DNA of 6,931 nucleotides, from positions 1 to 6,931 of the forward strand of contig CAIVQM010000262.1 in the NCBI GenBank assembly GCA_903908025.1, given 5' to 3'. Numbering within the stretch: the stretch's first letter is position 1; each line of letters starts with the position of its first letter. The position numbers were made by a program, and so were the translations under genes. Under the pieces are notes generated by a model. The model was not told the DNA's origin. It saw only the letters and a list, made by a program, of their open reading frames with translations, and ran no database searches. Positions 5,069-6,931 of this stretch are shown here, piece by piece. The DNA comes from an uncultured bacterium (GTDB lineage: Bacteria > Actinomycetota > Actinomycetes > S36-B12).

Positions 5069-5860
5069 ATGTCCATCCTCGACCTCTTCCGCATCGACGA
5101 TCGTGTCGCTGTTGTCACTGGCTCCGGTCGTGGCATCGGCCGGGGAATCGCCCTCGCGTTAGCGGAGGCGGGCGCCGATGTTGTGATTACGAGTCGCCGG
5201 AGTGAAGACGTCGCAGCGGTCGCTGACGAGGTGCGTGCGCGCGGCCGACGTGCCCTCGAGGTGCCCGGTGATCTGAAGGTCAGCGGGATGTCCGAGCGCC
5301 TCGCCGAGGCGGCTATCGCCGAGTTCGGCCGTCTCGATATCTGGGTGAACAATGCGGGCGGTACCGACGATGCCCATGTGCAGCCGTTGACGGTGACGAC
5401 CGACGACCAGATGCGCGACATGCTCGAACTCAACGTGATCGCTGCCGCCGCCGGTGCGCGCGAGGCGGCACTGCGGATGACGCGCGGCGGGTCCATCGTC
5501 AACGTCTCGTCGGGTGCCGGGATGCGGGCCGCGCCCAACACCGGTGCGTATGCCGCATCCAAGGCGGCTCTGCTCAACCTGACGCAGACCATGGCGGCGG
5601 AACTCGCGTCCCAGGGCATCCGCGTCAATGCGATCTCGCCCGGCATGGTGCCGACGGAATCCTTCTACCGCGTCCTGCAGTTCACGGAGGCGGACATCGA
5701 GAAGCTCGCCGGCACGGTCCCGCTGGGCCGGATGGGCACCCCAGAGGACATGGCCGCGGCTGTTCTGTACTTCGCTTCGCCGGCATCGGACTGGGTGACG
5801 GGACAGAACATCCTCATCGGCGGCGGACGTGACGGCGGGAAGTCCGTCGAACACCGCTAG
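5069..5860 (+). CDS. Classical short-chain dehydrogenase/reductase (SDR)
   Basis: A 263-aa NAD(P)-dependent Rossmann-fold oxidoreductase of the classical SDR type (usual length about 250 aa). The cofactor motif is TGSGRGIG (17-24), with NNAG at 94-97. The catalytic tetrad is N122, S148, Y161 and K165 (YAASK), followed by the PG motif at 191-192 (SPGMVPTES). Arg42-Arg44 region (SRRSE, after the second strand) favours NADP(H) over NAD(H); this is inference. The C-terminus has the usual VTGQNILIGGG. Substrate cannot be read from the sequence; alcohol/ketone, acyl or steroid-like substrates are all common in this family. It lies 98 bp upstream of a co-oriented P450 gene, so the two may act in one pathway, although the P450 has its own promoter. 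The ATG at 5069 has a -10 box 6 nt upstream and no Shine-Dalgarno. Confidence 0.93.
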   Translation: MSILDLFRIDDRVAVVTGSGRGIGRGIALALAEAGADVVITSRRSEDVAAVADEVRARGRRALEVPGDLKVSGMSERLAEAAIAEFGRLDIWVNNAGGTDDAHVQPLTVTTDDQMRDMLELNVIAAAAGAREAALRMTRGGSIVNVSSGAGMRAAPNTGAYAASKAALLNLTQTMAAELASQGIRVNAISPGMVPTESFYRVLQFTEADIEKLAGTVPLGRMGTPEDMAAAVLYFASPASDWVTGQNILIGGGRDGGKSVEHR

Positions 5861-5901
5861 TTGGTCCGCAAAAAGTCATCTATCCCATTTGCCGGAATCG
5901 A

Positions 5902-5930
5902 TTGACAGGCTGCCGCCCCGCTGATGTCAT
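5902..5930 (+). promoter_or_regulatory. Promoter of the cytochrome P450 gene
   Basis: A perfect TTGACA -35 (5902-5907), 17-bp spacer and TGTCAT -10 (5925-5930, 4 of 6). Transcription would start near 5937, giving a leader of about 22 nt with a Shine-Dalgarno. It is the only consensus -35 in the window and indicates that the P450 can be transcribed independently of the SDR. Confidence 0.6.
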
Positions 5931-5949
5931 GGCCAGCACCCCCATGACA
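5925..5949. promoter_or_regulatory. Candidate operator: inverted repeat over -10 and start site
   Basis: TGTCATGG (5925-5932) and CCATGACA (5942-5949) are perfect 8-bp inverted arms separated by 9 bp. The left arm contains the whole -10 and the dyad centre (5937) falls at the expected transcription start. That fits a repressor operator. It could alternatively be an RNA hairpin next to the Shine-Dalgarno, though only the right arm and part of the spacer would be transcribed. Confidence 0.45.
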
Positions 5950-5953
5950 GGAG
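5949..5953 (+). promoter_or_regulatory. Shine-Dalgarno of the P450 gene
   Basis: AGGAG 5 nt before the ATG at 5959. It selects this start over an in-frame ATG at 5944, which would place the motif inside the coding region. Confidence 0.65.
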
Positions 5954-5958
5954 CACGC

Positions 5959-6931
5959 ATGACCGACGTGTCCGAAGCGCCCGCCATTGACGGCAGTCTG
6001 CTTGATCCTGCGGTGCAGGCGTGCCCGTTCGATCACTATGCGGAGTTGCGCGAGAAGGCACCGGTCTACCGCATGCCCGAGACGGGCTTCTACGTCATCT
6101 CCACGTACGAGGACCTCAAGACCGTCCTCGGCGATCCGCAGACGTACTCCAACGACATCATGATCGAGCAGCTCGCTGGTGAAGCGGCGGCGGATCTCGG
6201 TCGGATGTATGACGAGCACCTGGCGGAGGTCGGCTGGGGTCACGTGCAGACCCTTCAGCGCACTGATCCGCCTGAGCACAGCCGCTATCGGCGGTTGATC
6301 AACCGAGCCTTCACCCCGTCGATGGTCAAGGGCATGGTGCCGAGCGTCGAGCGCACGAGCACCGCCCTCATCGACGCATTCATCGACAAGGGCACTTGCG
6401 ACTTCGTCGCGGAGTTCGCCTTCCCTCTGCCGGGCATCGTCATCGCCGAGCAGATCGGGCTCGATGCCAACGAGATCGGCACGTTCAAGCGCTGGTCAGA
6501 CGCGATGCTCTCGCCGGCCCAGGGGCTGCTCGTTGACGAGGCATCTGCGAAGCACTACTCGGAGGTCGAGGCGGAGGCGCAGCACTTCTTCGCTCCTCTG
6601 CTGGAAGCGCGCACCGCGAACCCGACCGGTGATCTGATGTCGGCACTCGTCGTTGAGTCTGCGGAGGGCGACGAGGCCCTGTCGATGGCCGAACTTCAGA
6701 ACGTGATGAATCAGCTCGTGACGGGCGGCTACACCACGACGGCAGATGCCATCGCCAATGCGATGCTCCTGCTGCTGGAGCACCCTGATCAGATGGAGTT
6801 GCTGCGCAACGATCGCAGCCTGCTGCGCAACTTCGCAGACGAGTCGCTGCGAATGGCGAGTTCGGTTCAGGGCCTGTTCCGACGATCAACGGTCGACTCT
6901 GAACTCAGCGGCGTGCACATTCCTGCTAACA
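5959..6931 (+). CDS. Cytochrome P450 monooxygenase (3' truncated by window edge)
   Basis: The first 324 residues of a soluble bacterial class I P450 (about 400 aa expected); the haem-Cys loop lies beyond the edge. Visible landmarks: DPAVQACPFDHYAELREKAPV (16-36), C-helix DPPEHSRYRRLINRAFTP (103-120) with H107 and R111 for the haem propionates, I-helix VTGGYTTTADAI (254-265) and K-helix ESLR (E295, R298). The I-helix normally reads A/G-G-x-D/E-T-T; here it is G256-G257-Y258-T259-T260-T261, so the conserved acid is Thr while the oxygen-activating Thr260 remains. P450s hydroxylate hydrophobic substrates using ferredoxin-delivered electrons. Substrate and CYP family are not assignable from this part. 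The start at ATG 5959 follows AGGAG by 5 nt. It has its own promoter, possibly with an operator. The SDR upstream is a plausible pathway partner. Confidence 0.92.
   Translation, partial: MTDVSEAPAIDGSLLDPAVQACPFDHYAELREKAPVYRMPETGFYVISTYEDLKTVLGDPQTYSNDIMIEQLAGEAAADLGRMYDEHLAEVGWGHVQTLQRTDPPEHSRYRRLINRAFTPSMVKGMVPSVERTSTALIDAFIDKGTCDFVAEFAFPLPGIVIAEQIGLDANEIGTFKRWSDAMLSPAQGLLVDEASAKHYSEVEAEAQHFFAPLLEARTANPTGDLMSALVVESAEGDEALSMAELQNVMNQLVTGGYTTTADAIANAMLLLLEHPDQMELLRNDRSLLRNFADESLRMASSVQGLFRRSTVDSELSGVHIPAN

Noticed and set aside
5857..6889. Several leftward open frames (5857-6279, 6285-6488, 6485-6889).
   Set aside because: They are antisense to the well-supported P450 reading frame and have shadow-like composition.

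Overview
The window is high-GC DNA that most resembles an actinobacterium (Actinomycetota). Four things point there: strongly GC-biased third codon positions, a homolog of the F420-binding Mycobacterium tuberculosis protein Rv1155, an SDR/cytochrome P450 pair of the kind common in that phylum, and many apparently leaderless genes. Seven or eight of the ten genes lack a Shine-Dalgarno sequence and instead carry a -10-like hexamer ending 6 (once 7) nt before the start codon. No genus can be named from the sequence, and no phage, insertion sequence, CRISPR, tRNA or rRNA gene is visible.

Layout. (1) 1-56: the 5' end of a leftward gene of unknown function, divergent from (2) 116-913, a UbiA-superfamily membrane prenyltransferase. 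(3) 933-2470, leftward: a two-gene ABC transporter operon, a FetB-type (UPF0014) permease overlapping by 4 bp a PstB-like ATPase. (4) 2517-2945, rightward and divergent from the permease: an Rv1155-type split-barrel flavin/F420 enzyme. (5) A 15-bp perfect hairpin at 2980-3013 separates it from a convergent cold-shock protein gene (3028-3231, leftward) that has a strong Shine-Dalgarno and a leader of roughly 100 nt. (6) 3434-3577, leftward: a 47-codon gene for a His/Asp-rich single-span membrane microprotein. Its -10 box is overlapped by a perfect TACCCCTAGGGGTA palindrome resembling CsoR-family (copper/metal sensor) operators. (7) 3613-4380, leftward: a four-helix DUF2231 membrane domain fused to a C-terminal cytochrome b5-like haem domain. 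(8) 4466-4951, rightward: a protein of unknown function with a C-terminal CxxC...CxxC zinc ribbon. (9) 4968-5038: a 71-bp imperfect palindrome. (10) 5069-5860: a classical SDR oxidoreductase. (11) 5959 to the edge: the first 324 codons of a cytochrome P450 with an atypical I-helix, behind a TTGACA-N17-TGTCAT promoter and an inverted repeat.

Functionally this looks like a mosaic of short housekeeping and accessory units, not one large system. The most interesting part is 3434-4380, where a membrane cytochrome b5 fusion gene abuts a CsoR-type operator driving a His-rich membrane microprotein; this suggests a small metal- or redox-responsive membrane module. The SDR and P450 may act on a common substrate, but they have separate promoters.
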